Below, piece after piece: positions 1-8,084 of a stretch of 64,000 nucleotides of DNA. The DNA is from RYN-230 sp963723595 (GTDB lineage: Bacteria > Actinomycetota > Actinomycetes > Streptosporangiales > Streptosporangiaceae): assembly GCA_963723595.1 (NCBI GenBank), contig CAVRRQ010000006.1:62001-126000 (forward strand), given 5' to 3'. A program made the position numbers and the translations under genes. Numbering within the stretch: position 1 is the first letter of the stretch; every line of letters starts with the position of its first letter. The notes beneath the pieces are model-generated. The model did not search any database. It saw only the letters and a list, made by a program, of their open reading frames with translations, and was not told where the DNA came from.

Positions 1-894
1 CTCGGCTCGGCGCTTCGCGAGGCGCGGCGGTTCGACGAGGCGGTCAACCAGTGTGAAGATGCCGTCGTCATCTGCCGTGACACAGGCGACCGGCACGGCG
101 AGGGCAACGCCCTGTCCGAACTCGGCGTGGCGCTGCGTCACCTGGGCAGGTTCGAGGATGCGATCATCGCCCACCGCAACGCCGCCGCCATTTTCGGCGA
201 TAAAGGCGACCGCGCAGGCCAGGCCCAGGCGATTGCCGCTCTGGGCCTTGCTCTCGACGATGCAGGGCGCCACAAGGATGCGATCACCGCTCACCAGGAG
301 ACCGCCGCGACCTACCGCGCCATGGGCGACAGCTATGGCGAAGCGACAGCACTTAACAATCTTGGCTCAGCATTGCGGGAAGCCGGACGACTGGAGGAGG
401 CAATCACTGCGCACCAGGAGGCCGCTGCCCGCTACCAGGAGATGGGCGAACGGCACCGCGAAGGCAACGCACTGAATAACCTCGGCATAGCGCTGCAGTC
501 AGCTGAGCGGTCGGAGGAAGCGGTCACCCCGCTCCGGGATGCCGCCGCCTGTTACCGCGAGACTCGCGACCGGCATCGTGAGGGCATCGCGCTGGGAAAC
601 CTCGGCCTGGCATTGCTGGAGGCGGGACAGCCCCAGGAGGCGATCACCCCGTCCAGCGAAGCTGTGGCAATCTTCCGTGACACCGGAGACCGGCGCCGTG
701 AAGGCAGAGCGCTTGGGAACCTAGGCGTCGCAATGCTGCTGACAGGCCACCATGACGAAGGGATCACCATGTCCCGGGAAGCCGTCGCCATCTTGCTCGA
801 AAGGGGTGACCAGCTCAGCTCGAAGTTCCCCCCGATGCCGGGAGGAGGGCCCATCACCATTACCGGAGTCCGGCTACCCCAAGCTGACGCGTAG
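1..894 (+). CDS. TPR-repeat protein, 5' end outside the window
   Basis: The reading frame is open from the first base, so only the C-terminal 297 residues are present. They form at least six tetratricopeptide repeats with a regular 40-residue period, seen in cores such as ALNNLGSALREAGRLEEAI and ALGNLGLALLEAGQPQEAI. This is the kinesin-light-chain/TPR_12 type that ends many actinobacterial NB-ARC (STAND) ATPases and AfsR-like regulators. The last 30 residues leave the repeat pattern and end at TAG 892-894. The protein is a cytosolic protein-protein interaction surface; whether an NTPase or DNA-binding domain precedes it cannot be seen. The internal ATG at 127 is in frame but lies inside a repeat and is not the real start. 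A terminator hairpin lies 160 bases downstream. Confidence 0.85.
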   Translation, partial: LGSALREARRFDEAVNQCEDAVVICRDTGDRHGEGNALSELGVALRHLGRFEDAIIAHRNAAAIFGDKGDRAGQAQAIAALGLALDDAGRHKDAITAHQETAATYRAMGDSYGEATALNNLGSALREAGRLEEAITAHQEAAARYQEMGERHREGNALNNLGIALQSAERSEEAVTPLRDAAACYRETRDRHREGIALGNLGLALLEAGQPQEAITPSSEAVAIFRDTGDRRREGRALGNLGVAMLLTGHHDEGITMSREAVAILLERGDQLSSKFPPMPGGGPITITGVRLPQADA

Positions 895-1055
895 CTCGTC
901 CCCGCCGAACTTGCCTGGTGTGACGGTCGCCGTGTCCTGGCGCAGCCTTATCCCAGTTGTCTCCCCGGCCAGCCTGCACAGCGGTGCGTTCACTCCTGCC
1001 ATCGACTTCTTCCCAGGTTCGCCTCTCCGGATTTCGCTATCTCGCCAGGGCAGAT

Positions 1056-1076
1056 GCCGCCGTCGTGGCGGCTTTT
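1056..1076 (+). terminator. Rho-independent terminator
   Basis: A 6-bp GC stem (GCCGCC, loop GTCGT, GGCGGC) is followed directly by TTTT. It lies between the TPR gene ending at 894 and the convergent NlpC/P60 gene ending at 1089, so it most likely terminates the TPR transcript. Confidence 0.7.
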
Positions 1077-1088
1077 GACCGCCACGAG

Positions 1089-1671
1089 CTAGCCAGGACG
1101 AGTAAAGCCGACCACAACCTGGTCGCCGGGCGGTGAGGATGGCTTTCCGTACGTAGAGATCCGGATCGGGTAGCCGGTGGCGTACGCCTCGATCATCTCG
1201 CCGCTCCCGACCACGACGCCGACGTGCCCCGGCGCCGTTGGTGTCCCGTCCGAGCCTGCGAAGAAGACAAGATCGCCCGGCTGCGCCCATCCCGGAGGAA
1301 CGCGGGGACCGGCCGCCCACTGCTGCTGGCTGGTGCGGAGGAGCGCGATGCCGGCAGCCCGGTAAGCCATCATGACCAGACCGGAGCAGTCGAACGCATC
1401 AGGCCCGGTACCGCTCCACTGATACGGCTTCCCCAGCTGGGCTGCTGCATACAAGATCATCGCCGCCGCGACACACCGCTGCCCAGGAGTAAGGCTTGCT
1501 TGCACCACATCCGTTGCACCGCCAGCGTGACCCACATCAGCCTTCTGAACTGGACAAACACGAGGATTGAGTGTGATCTCGCCGCCGGGACCCCAAGAGA
1601 ACAGGTAGGGCTTGCCGAGCTGGGCTTCGGCGTAGGCGATGACCTTCCCGGCGGTCCTGTGCCGCTCGAAA
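1089..1671 (-). pseudogene. NlpC/P60 cell-wall hydrolase, 5'-truncated by an IS end
   Basis: The frame holds an NlpC/P60 (peptidase C40) domain: DAFDCSGLV carries the catalytic Cys, GHVGVVVG the catalytic His, and QPGDLVFF is a typical strand. Such enzymes cleave peptidoglycan stem peptides outside the membrane. A GTG at 1535 gives 148 residues, but the same frame stays open upstream to about 1671. It there encodes a second domain opening (VIAYAEAQLGKPYLFSWGP) that resembles the start of the intact one (ILYAAAQLGKPYQWSGTGP). Reading upstream, the frame meets the conserved end of a transposon fragment at about 1671, so the original start and any signal peptide are lost. It could be a secreted two-domain hydrolase cut in half, or a gene with a duplicated domain start. 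Function is unlikely without an export signal. Confidence 0.6.
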
Positions 1672-2047
1672 ATAGGATGCGCCTGGTGGCCTGCGGCTCT
1701 TCTGTGCGTCAGGCGGCGTGCGTGTATTCGTTGATCAGGCCGTCCAGGACGGGTTTTCGGCGGATCCGTTCGCTATCAAGGTCGGTAGGGGCGACGCAGC
1801 TTGGGCCGCGCTCGTCGTCGGGGACGCGCTGCGCGATGCCCTGGTGCGGCCGCGCCATGTTGTAGTGCACTTGGTACTCGGTCAGGACGGAGCGCAGGTG
1901 GGCCTCCCCGAGAATCAGCACCCGGTCCAGGAGCTCTCGGCGCAGGGTGCCGACAAGGCGCTCGCAGATCGCATTCATCCGCGGCGCCTGGACAGCGGTG
2001 CGCACGATCCTGGTGCCGGTGGCCTGGAAGACGGCGTCGAACGAACT
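1672..2047 (-). mobile_element. 3' fragment of an rve-type (IS3/IS481-like) insertion sequence
   Basis: The minus strand encodes the C-terminal third of a DDE transposase from SFDAVFQATGTRIVRT to NEYTHAA (stop at 1709). It closely matches the C-terminus of the copy at 9387-10379, including NAICERLVGTLRRELLDR with the catalytic Glu and ARPHQG. The N-terminal two thirds, with the first two catalytic Asp residues, are missing, so it cannot transpose alone. Both this copy and the one near 9350 carry ATAGGAT about 40 bases beyond the stop codon, which I take as the element's end. The nearest ATG upstream (2110) belongs to unrelated sequence. Confidence 0.75.
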
Positions 2048-2395
2048 CGCCGCTGACATCCCCGCCCGCCACCGGATCCGTGCAGCCTTTGACCAGCTCA
2101 TGCTGGCCATCTGACCTGCCGATCAATCTCACCAACACGTTTTGTCATGCCTCGATCGACCAACGCAACACTGCCGTCCGAAAGCGCTCCAGCCGGGAAG
2201 GCAGCCGCTAGCACGGCCTCCACGAGAACCGCCGCCACGTCCCCGTCCAGCGGCGACCCGTGTAGGTACTTCTGCCAACGATCCCCGTCGCCCGAAAGGG
2301 GCATTCTGGCCCCTGCCCAGTTAGCAGCCCTGCCAGGCAGCATTTGCTCACCGGCGGGGCACCTCCCGCCCCGTCCGCAGCAGGCAGGAGAACCC
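2048..2395. other. Gene-poor stretch between IS fragment and small membrane protein gene
   Basis: Several overlapping frames are open here because of the high GC content. None has a recognisable domain, a good ribosome binding site or a convincing start. The first 60 bases read as a continuation of the transposase frame but do not match the other copies, so the IS junction lies near 2047. Confidence 0.4.
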
Positions 2396-2623
2396 ATGTT
2401 CACCAGTTCCGGTCACGTGCTTGCCGATCCGCGCCTTTCCCCGTCCGACGTGCACACCATCGCCGCAATGCTCGGCGGGATGAGTGGGGCGGTCCTGGTC
2501 ATCGCCATCGTCGGCGCCCTCACCGGCTGGGCTGCCGCCTTGATGATCGACTGGCTCCCGGCTGGAATCGCGATCCCGGTAGGCATCGTCGGGGTGTTCG
2601 TTGTCCTGAGCGTCCTCGGCTAG
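2396..2623 (+). CDS. Small two-helix membrane protein
   Basis: A 75-residue frame starts at ATG 2396, with AGGAGA seven bases upstream. Residues about 25-45 (GAVLVIAIVGALTGWAAALM) and 52-74 (AGIAIPVGIVGVFVVLSVLG) are two hydrophobic segments suited to the membrane, and the protein ends directly after the second. The frame can be extended upstream to 2147, but that part is compositionally random, so I chose the internal start with the ribosome binding site. No family recognised. It stands alone, followed by a strong hairpin 20 bases after the stop. Confidence 0.6.
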   Translation: MFTSSGHVLADPRLSPSDVHTIAAMLGGMSGAVLVIAIVGALTGWAAALMIDWLPAGIAIPVGIVGVFVVLSVLG

Positions 2624-2642
2624 GCCCCAGACCTTGTGCCGC

Positions 2643-2673
2643 GGGCGCTGGGCGGGACAAGCCGCCCGCGCCC
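2643..2673 (+). terminator. GC-rich hairpin after the small membrane protein gene
   Basis: A 12-bp stem with one bulged T is formed by GGGCGC-T-GGGCGG and CCGCCCGCGCCC around the loop GACAAG. It lies 20 bases past the stop at 2623. There is no U-tract, as is common for actinobacterial terminators, so the assignment rests on position and stem strength. Confidence 0.5.
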
Positions 2674-2723
2674 TGGAGATGATGCGGCCCGGTGCCCCGG
2701 GCGGGCGCAGGCGAGACGGCCCG

Positions 2724-2940
2724 CTAGACCAGGGCTGCCTGCAGCGCCAGCCGGGTCAGGTCCGCCCGCCGGCGGCGGCTTGTTCCGCCCTGGATCCGGT
2801 CTAGGTGCGAGCGCACCGTGCTGATACGGATTTACAGCTGCGCCGCGATCTGCGCATCGGCCAGGCCCTGGGCCACCAGGTCCGTCAGTTCCCGTTCCCT
2901 GGCACTCCGCGACCCGGCCATCGCGGACCGCTGGACCTGG
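2724..2940 (-). pseudogene. Decayed LuxR-type HTH, remnant copy of the neighbouring regulator
   Basis: The minus strand reads SARERELTDLVAQGLADAQ, then IAAQL, an in-frame TAA (2832-2834), then IRISTVRSHLDRIQ and RRRADLTRLALQAALV before TAG at 2724-2726. This is almost the same text as the last 60 residues of the large regulator that ends at 3245 (SARERQLVVLVAQGLTDAQ, SVRTVRSHLDRIRDK, RRADLTRLALQAGLV). Only the DNA-binding end is present. No TPR or NTPase sequence precedes it in any frame I can follow. It looks like the leftover of a paralogue or tandem duplication, inactivated by the stop inside the helix-turn-helix. Confidence 0.75.
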
Positions 2941-3244
2941 CTGATCATCGCTTGCCATGCCAGCTCCGCCTCGCCCGCCCCCCTTGCTGCAGACCTGCGC
3001 CTGCCATGGGAACGGCCTGCCCCGCCAGGCCAGCTGACCCCGGCCAGGGTCCGCCGCGGTTCCGGAACATCCACGCGACCCTGCCCCTGCCTGGCCGGTG
3101 TACCGAAAACCCGGCAAACCCGGCCCCGGTCGGCCACCAGGGTCGGGGAACCACCGCCCGGCGCCCCGTCACGACGTGGGCAAGAGAACGAAAAGAGACC
3201 GCATGCTCAAGGCACGACGAGAACGCGCAGGTTAAGCGGCAAGC

Positions 3245-6200
3245 TTAGACGAGGCCGGCTTGCAGTGCTAGCCGTGTCAGATCGGCGCGTCGCCGGCAGC
3301 CGCTCTTGTCCCGGATGCGGTCCAGGTGCGACCGGACGGTCCGGACGCTGATGCAAAGCTGCGCGGCGATCTGGGCGTCGGTCAGCCCTTGGGCTACCAG
3401 CACAACCAGTTGCCTTTCGCGGGCGCTGAGCTGGGCCACGCCCGGCAGTTCGGGTGGTGTCTGCGGACGGGCGGGTGATGCGGCAGCGAGATGGGCAAGT
3501 ACCTGCTCGGCTGTTTCCAGGCTGCGGCCTTCGCCCAGCCTGCTTTCAAACGCCTCCCTGCCGAGCAGGGTGGTGAGATGCTGGCGGTCCTCTTCGCGCA
3601 TCCGGCGATCGAGCGGTTCCGGCGGTACTCCCATCCCGTCTACCGCACCGTGCAGCACAGCCGCGGTGTGGGGCTCGCCGACGGCGGAATGATAAAGCGC
3701 CAGGTACAGGGTCGAGGAGCGGAGCACGCTTTTCTCGTCCGTCTGGATGCTGCGGAGCGCCTCGAGGGCGGGTTCGCGGGCCGCGGCGGGATCGTCGCGG
3801 AGCAGGTAAACGAGGGCGAGATTTCCGAGCACGAAGGAACTATTCGACGTGTCGCTGCCTTCGGCGGAATACGGGAGTGCCTCTTCAAGGTGGCGTTGCG
3901 CGTCGTCGAGCCGACCGAGGGCAATCTCGTCGCAGCCTAGATTGTTGAGCACACGGGACAGGCCCTTCCCGTTCCCGGTAGCCCGGAACAAGTCGGCTGC
4001 CTCCAGGCCGTCTCGGCAGGCCTCGTCATACCGCTCAGCGAAACTGTGCACGGCGCTGCGGGCCCGCAAAGCTCCCGCGACCTGGTCTGGGGAACCGGCC
4101 GAGCGGCTGAGGGTGACTGCCTCCTCGGCGAGTTCGGACGCTTCGGCGACGGCTGCGGGCGAGTTGTCGGTCATGACGATGCTGCCGGACAGATTCGCGA
4201 GGATCCGCACGGTCAGGGCCGGTTCACCCAGGCGCCGCGCTATCTCCAGGCTCGCATGCTGCAGTTCCCGGGCTTCCCGCCGCCCGCCGCCCGCCCGGAC
4301 CAGGGCACTTGAGGTGGCGAGCATGGCCTGCGCCCGGACCACGGTCGGCTTCTGCGCACTGGGATGATCCAGCGCTGCGCGCAGCAGCCCGAGATGTTCC
4401 TGGATGGCTCCGCGGGTGATCGAGAAGCGGTACAACGTCTCCGCGAGCCGGAGTAGATCGTCACCCCGGTCAGCCTGGCCAGCCAGATGGTGGAACGATG
4501 CGCCGAGGTTGGCGTTGTCTGCCTCCAGCCGATCGCGCCAGGCCTGTTCGTCTGCGTTATCAAAATGCTGGGCAGCGGTCTCGGCGAGCCGCAGAAAAGC
4601 GGCCGCGTGCCTGTCGCGGGTGGCTTCCTCGTCGCCAGGAATACCTTCAGCTAGTCGTTGCGCGGCGTAGCGGCGGACGGTGTCCAGGAGGCGGTAACGA
4701 GCCGACGGGCTCCCCGGCTCGAGCTGCAGCAGGCTCTTATCAAGCAGCGATGCGACGATGTCGAGAATGTCGTCGGCTTCAGTATCCCCGGCTGCCGCGA
4801 CATTCTCGGCTGCGGCCAGGTCGAAGGTCCCGGCAAATACGGACAGGCGGCGCAGCACGCTGCGCTCAGTCTCGGTGAGGAGGTCATAGGACCAGTCGAC
4901 GAGGGCCCGGAGGGTCTGCTGCCGGGGCAGGGCCGACTGGTATCCGCCTGTGAGTAGCCTGAAGCGGTCGTCGAGGCGGTGCTCAATGTCGGTGATTGCC
5001 AGTGACCGGAGCCGCGCCGCGGCCAGTTCGATGGCAAGCGGTATCCCGTCCAGCTGCCGGCAGATGGAGACGACTGCCGCTCCGGTGTTTTCGTCGAGCC
5101 GGAACGCCGGCTGATGCGCTGTGGCGCGGTCCACGAACAGACGGACCGCCTCGCACGTCCGCAGAGCTTCCTGGCCTCCCGCAAGTTGGTCTGCCGTGGG
5201 GAGCCCCAGAGACGGGACGCGGTAGAGGTGCTCACCGGCGACCCCGAGGGGCTCGCGGCTGGTCGCGAGCAGGTGAACCTTGCTGCAGGTCCGCAGCAGG
5301 GCATCCGCCAGGCGGATGCAGGCGCTGACCAGATGCTCGCAGTTGTCCAGGACGAGCAGGAGTTCTCTTGCCCGGAGCGACTCTATGAGGGTGTCCAGGA
5401 CCGGGCGATCAGCTGCTTCTTCCACTCCGACCGCGGCAGCCACTGTCGGCGCGACCAGGTTCGGGTCGGTAAAGGAAGCAAGCTCAGCCAGCCAGACTCC
5501 GTCGCCTGACCCATCCAGCATTTCCGACGCAATCTGGAGGGCCAGGCGGGTTTTTCCGACCCCGCCCGCCCCGGTCAGCGTCACCAGGCGGGAGGTAGCA
5601 ACCAGCCGGGACACCGCGGCCAACTCGGTGTCGCGGCCGATGAAGCTAGAGGCCTGCACCGGCAGGTTGTTTGGCAACCTCGGGTTGTCCAGCGACCGTA
5701 GCGGGGGGAACGCAGCGGGCAGCCCCGGCGCATCGAGCTGGAAGATCTGCTCGGGCCGGCCGAGATCCTTCAGCCGGTGCATGCCCAGATCGCGCAGGCT
5801 GGCGCCACCTGGCAGTGAGTCCCCGAGCAGTGCGGCGGCCGCGGCCGAGACCAGAATCTGCCCACCGTGCGCGACCGCGGCGATCCGCGCGCCCCGGTGA
5901 ACTTCGGTGCCCACCAGGCCAGTCCCGGTCTCTTCCGCCTCGCCGGCGTGCATCCCGATCCGGACCCGCAACTTCCCCCCGCCGGGCCAGGAGTGCACGG
6001 CCATCGCTTGCTGGATGGCGATCGCTGCAGCGGTGCAGGCGCGAGCCGTGCCGAAAACGGCGGGAAATGCATCTCCCTGGATGCCCATTTCCCGCCCCCC
6101 ATGGGCGGCCAGAGCCTCGCGGATCAGCCGGTGATGATCGGCGAGCACCCCCGCATACGCCCCGCCGGGGCGGCGCAGCATCGCGGCGGAACCCTCAATA

Positions 6201-6853
6201 TCGGTGAACAAGAAGCTGAGCGTCCGCGCTGCCGGCAGATCCTCCCCAGCTGGCTCGTCCGCCACGACAGGTGGGGCCCCAGCGGCGGACGCCGCGCCCG
6301 CGAAACTCTCGCTCAGCAAAACGGCGAGGTCGTCGGCCAGCAGCCGTTCCAGCTCCCGCACCGTGGCGAAGGTCCGGTAGGAGGCGGTGCCGCCCGCCCG
6401 GATGGCATCGATCATCGCCGCCAGCCGCGGCTCCTGCCCGGGCGCCGGGCGCTTCAGGTACAGCAGCATCGGCTTGCCCGCGGCCAGCCGGTACTCATCC
6501 TCCAGCCCCGAGATGTCCATCCCTGGCGCCACCCAGCCATACCGCTGCCAGTAGATGCCCACGAACACTTGGCTCTGCTCCAGATAAGCCCGGTACATGC
6601 TCCGCGGCGGATGCGGCCGCGCCCCCGACTCGAAATACACTGGCACCAGGTGCAGCCGCTGGATCGCCCGCCGGGCCGCCACCCGCTCGGGGGCCAGCTC
6701 CTCCAGCGTCGAGGAAATGAACACCCGCACCCGCTGATCCGGCGTGAGAATCACCCCAGGCCACGCCTGGCCCGGCTCATCGCTCACCGCCGGGCCCGGC
6801 TCAGCGCTGAGCACGGTCTCAGTCCCAGGGCCTTTGCCGCCACCGACCACCAC
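3245..6853 (-). CDS. Giant DUF4062-cyclase-NTPase-TPR-LuxR regulator
   Basis: About 1200 residues. Order of domains, numbered from GTG 6853: DUF4062 at about 42-180 (RVFISSTLEELAPER, GIYWQRYGWVAPG); class III nucleotidyl cyclase at about 209-345, with both metal Asp motifs (FLFTDIEGS and GDAFPAVF); STAND/NB-ARC NTPase with P-loop LTGAGGVGKTR near 426-436, the Walker B-like LLVLDNCEH and the GxP-type PLAIELAAARL; a TPR region at about 750-1080; and a LuxR helix-turn-helix in the last 65 residues (TVRSHLDRIRDK). Such proteins are cytosolic signal-integrating transcription factors; the ligand and target genes are unknown. The frame is open up to 7096, but the first 80 codons have no domain character and run towards an IS end, so the start is probably GTG 6853 or GTG 6754. 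The cyclase lacks the usual Lys before the second Asp (EMGIQGDAF), so activity is uncertain. Confidence 0.85.
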   Translation of the reverse strand: MVVGGGKGPGTETVLSAEPGPAVSDEPGQAWPGVILTPDQRVRVFISSTLEELAPERVAARRAIQRLHLVPVYFESGARPHPPRSMYRAYLEQSQVFVGIYWQRYGWVAPGMDISGLEDEYRLAAGKPMLLYLKRPAPGQEPRLAAMIDAIRAGGTASYRTFATVRELERLLADDLAVLLSESFAGAASAAGAPPVVADEPAGEDLPAARTLSFLFTDIEGSAAMLRRPGGAYAGVLADHHRLIREALAAHGGREMGIQGDAFPAVFGTARACTAAAIAIQQAMAVHSWPGGGKLRVRIGMHAGEAEETGTGLVGTEVHRGARIAAVAHGGQILVSAAAAALLGDSLPGGASLRDLGMHRLKDLGRPEQIFQLDAPGLPAAFPPLRSLDNPRLPNNLPVQASSFIGRDTELAAVSRLVATSRLVTLTGAGGVGKTRLALQIASEMLDGSGDGVWLAELASFTDPNLVAPTVAAAVGVEEAADRPVLDTLIESLRARELLLVLDNCEHLVSACIRLADALLRTCSKVHLLATSREPLGVAGEHLYRVPSLGLPTADQLAGGQEALRTCEAVRLFVDRATAHQPAFRLDENTGAAVVSICRQLDGIPLAIELAAARLRSLAITDIEHRLDDRFRLLTGGYQSALPRQQTLRALVDWSYDLLTETERSVLRRLSVFAGTFDLAAAENVAAAGDTEADDILDIVASLLDKSLLQLEPGSPSARYRLLDTVRRYAAQRLAEGIPGDEEATRDRHAAAFLRLAETAAQHFDNADEQAWRDRLEADNANLGASFHHLAGQADRGDDLLRLAETLYRFSITRGAIQEHLGLLRAALDHPSAQKPTVVRAQAMLATSSALVRAGGGRREARELQHASLEIARRLGEPALTVRILANLSGSIVMTDNSPAAVAEASELAEEAVTLSRSAGSPDQVAGALRARSAVHSFAERYDEACRDGLEAADLFRATGNGKGLSRVLNNLGCDEIALGRLDDAQRHLEEALPYSAEGSDTSNSSFVLGNLALVYLLRDDPAAAREPALEALRSIQTDEKSVLRSSTLYLALYHSAVGEPHTAAVLHGAVDGMGVPPEPLDRRMREEDRQHLTTLLGREAFESRLGEGRSLETAEQVLAHLAAASPARPQTPPELPGVAQLSARERQLVVLVAQGLTDAQIAAQLCISVRTVRSHLDRIRDKSGCRRRADLTRLALQAGLV

Positions 6854-7170
6854 ATGGGAACCCTGCGATGGTTTATAAGCCCGTGTCAACCAGCACACGG
6901 GCCTGGCGGGGAGGCGCCACGCGGTCTCGATGTACGCCGTCAGGTTCGAGGCTGTCCGCGTGGCGCGCCCGCGCGGGGGCCGGTGACCCTGCGCAGGCCG
7001 CAACGAAAAGACCAGGATTGAGTCATGCGCAGCGGCAAACTGGCCCACAACCACGCCCATGAAAATCGATACGACGCGAAACGCATAAGTATGCACAGAG
7101 TCGATGTGGAGTGCCCCGAGCTTTCCGGACAGGGATCCAATAGGATCTTCGCTGGAAAGGATGGCATCGG

Positions 7171-7464
7171 GTGGCAGGAAAGAAACGCGGTAATTTCTCT
7201 CCGGAGTTTAAGGAGGAAGCCGCCAAGATGGTGGTCGAGACATCCCGCTCTATCGCTGAGGTCGCGCGTGAGCTCGGGCTGAATGGGACCACTCTGGGTT
7301 ACTGGGTAGCAGCGTACCGGGAAAGTCATGCCGGGGATGAGCCGGTGCTGGGGACTTCGGAGCGGGCGCGGTTGCGTGAACTGGAACGGCGGAATCGTGA
7401 GCTGGAGATGGAGAATGCGTTCCTGAAAAAAGCCGCGGCATACTTCGCGAGGGAGCCCCGGTGA
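7171..7464 (+). CDS. IS3-family transposase OrfA
   Basis: 97 residues from GTG 7171. The N-terminal part is a Tnp_1 helix-turn-helix (FSPEFKEEAAKMVVETSRSI followed by AEVARELGLNGTTLGYWV) that binds the IS ends. The C-terminal part is a leucine-zipper-like coiled coil (RLRELERRNRELEMENAFLK) used for multimerisation with OrfB. The length is normal for the family. The stop overlaps the OrfB GTG by 4 bases, the usual arrangement for translational coupling or programmed frameshifting to OrfAB. OrfA looks intact although OrfB is broken. Confidence 0.85.
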   Translation: MAGKKRGNFSPEFKEEAAKMVVETSRSIAEVARELGLNGTTLGYWVAAYRESHAGDEPVLGTSERARLRELERRNRELEMENAFLKKAAAYFAREPR

Positions 7465-8084
7465 GCGAGAAGTACACGTTCATCGAGGCGGAGAATGCCA
7501 CCGTGGCCGGGGAAACGGCCTGCGCTCCGACGGTCACTCAGATGTGCAGCTGGCTTCAGGTATCCAGGTCCGGTTTCTACGAATGGAGAGCCCGCCCGGA
7601 CAGCGCTGCGGCAAAAAGGAGGAAAGAGCTTAGGCTGCTGATCGCGAAGGCGTTTGAGGACTCCGACGGCACGTATGGCTACCGCCGCGTGGCCCTGCAG
7701 CTGGCCCGCTGGGGTGTGCAGGCCGGGCTGGATCTGGTCCGCGGCCTGATGCGTGAGCTGGGCCTGGTGCCCTGCCAGCCGCGGCCCTGGCGGCCGTTGA
7801 CCACCCAGCAGGGCCAGGCCGGGCCGATCCCCGATCTTGTCGCCCGTGACTTCAGCGCGGCCGCTCCGGGAGAGAAAATGGTCGGCGATATAACCTACAT
7901 CCCGACCTGGCAGGGATGGCTTTATCTCGCGACGGTCATTGACTGCGCGACACGCAAGGTTGTCGGCTGGGCGATGGACGATAACTACAAGACGCCGCTT
8001 ATCACGGAAGCAATCGAGATGGCCGCCCGGAACCTTGATCTTCCTGCCGGTGCGATATTCCATTCTGATCGGGGCAGCAACGGC
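7461..8084 (+). pseudogene. IS3-family transposase OrfB, truncated by IS30 insertion
   Basis: The HTH_21 region is present (DGTYGYRRVALQLARWGVQA), then the rve core with the first catalytic Asp in VGDITYIPTWQGWLYLATV and the second in IFHSDRGSN. Directly after HSDRGS the sequence changes to the IS30 left end (GGATTCAACCGGTCGTCG), so the third catalytic residue (Glu) and the C-terminus are lost. The frame runs on to 8273 only as read-through into IS30 sequence. Not functional. Confidence 0.85.

Larger units (their letters stand above)
7107..8084 (+). mobile_element. IS3-family insertion sequence, right part replaced by IS30
   Basis: The left end begins near TGGAGTGCCCCGAG, the usual TG-start of IS3-type inverted repeats, 64 bases before OrfA. 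OrfA and OrfB follow with a 4-base overlap. The element stops abruptly inside OrfB at about 8084, where an IS30 end begins. The right inverted repeat and about 100 codons of OrfB are not seen elsewhere in the window, so the deletion cannot be reversed locally. Confidence 0.75.

Noticed and set aside
1..894. Regular 120-base periodicity that could suggest a CRISPR or DNA repeat array
   Set aside because: The period equals 40 codons, the reading frame is maintained and the protein text is TPR, so it is a coding repeat.
2098..2403. Minus-strand 101-codon frame before the small membrane protein
   Set aside because: It starts across the ribosome site of the plus-strand gene and shows no recognisable domain.
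5867..7021. Plus-strand 384-codon frame opposite the giant regulator
   Set aside because: Antisense to the DUF4062 and cyclase domains; no domain of its own.
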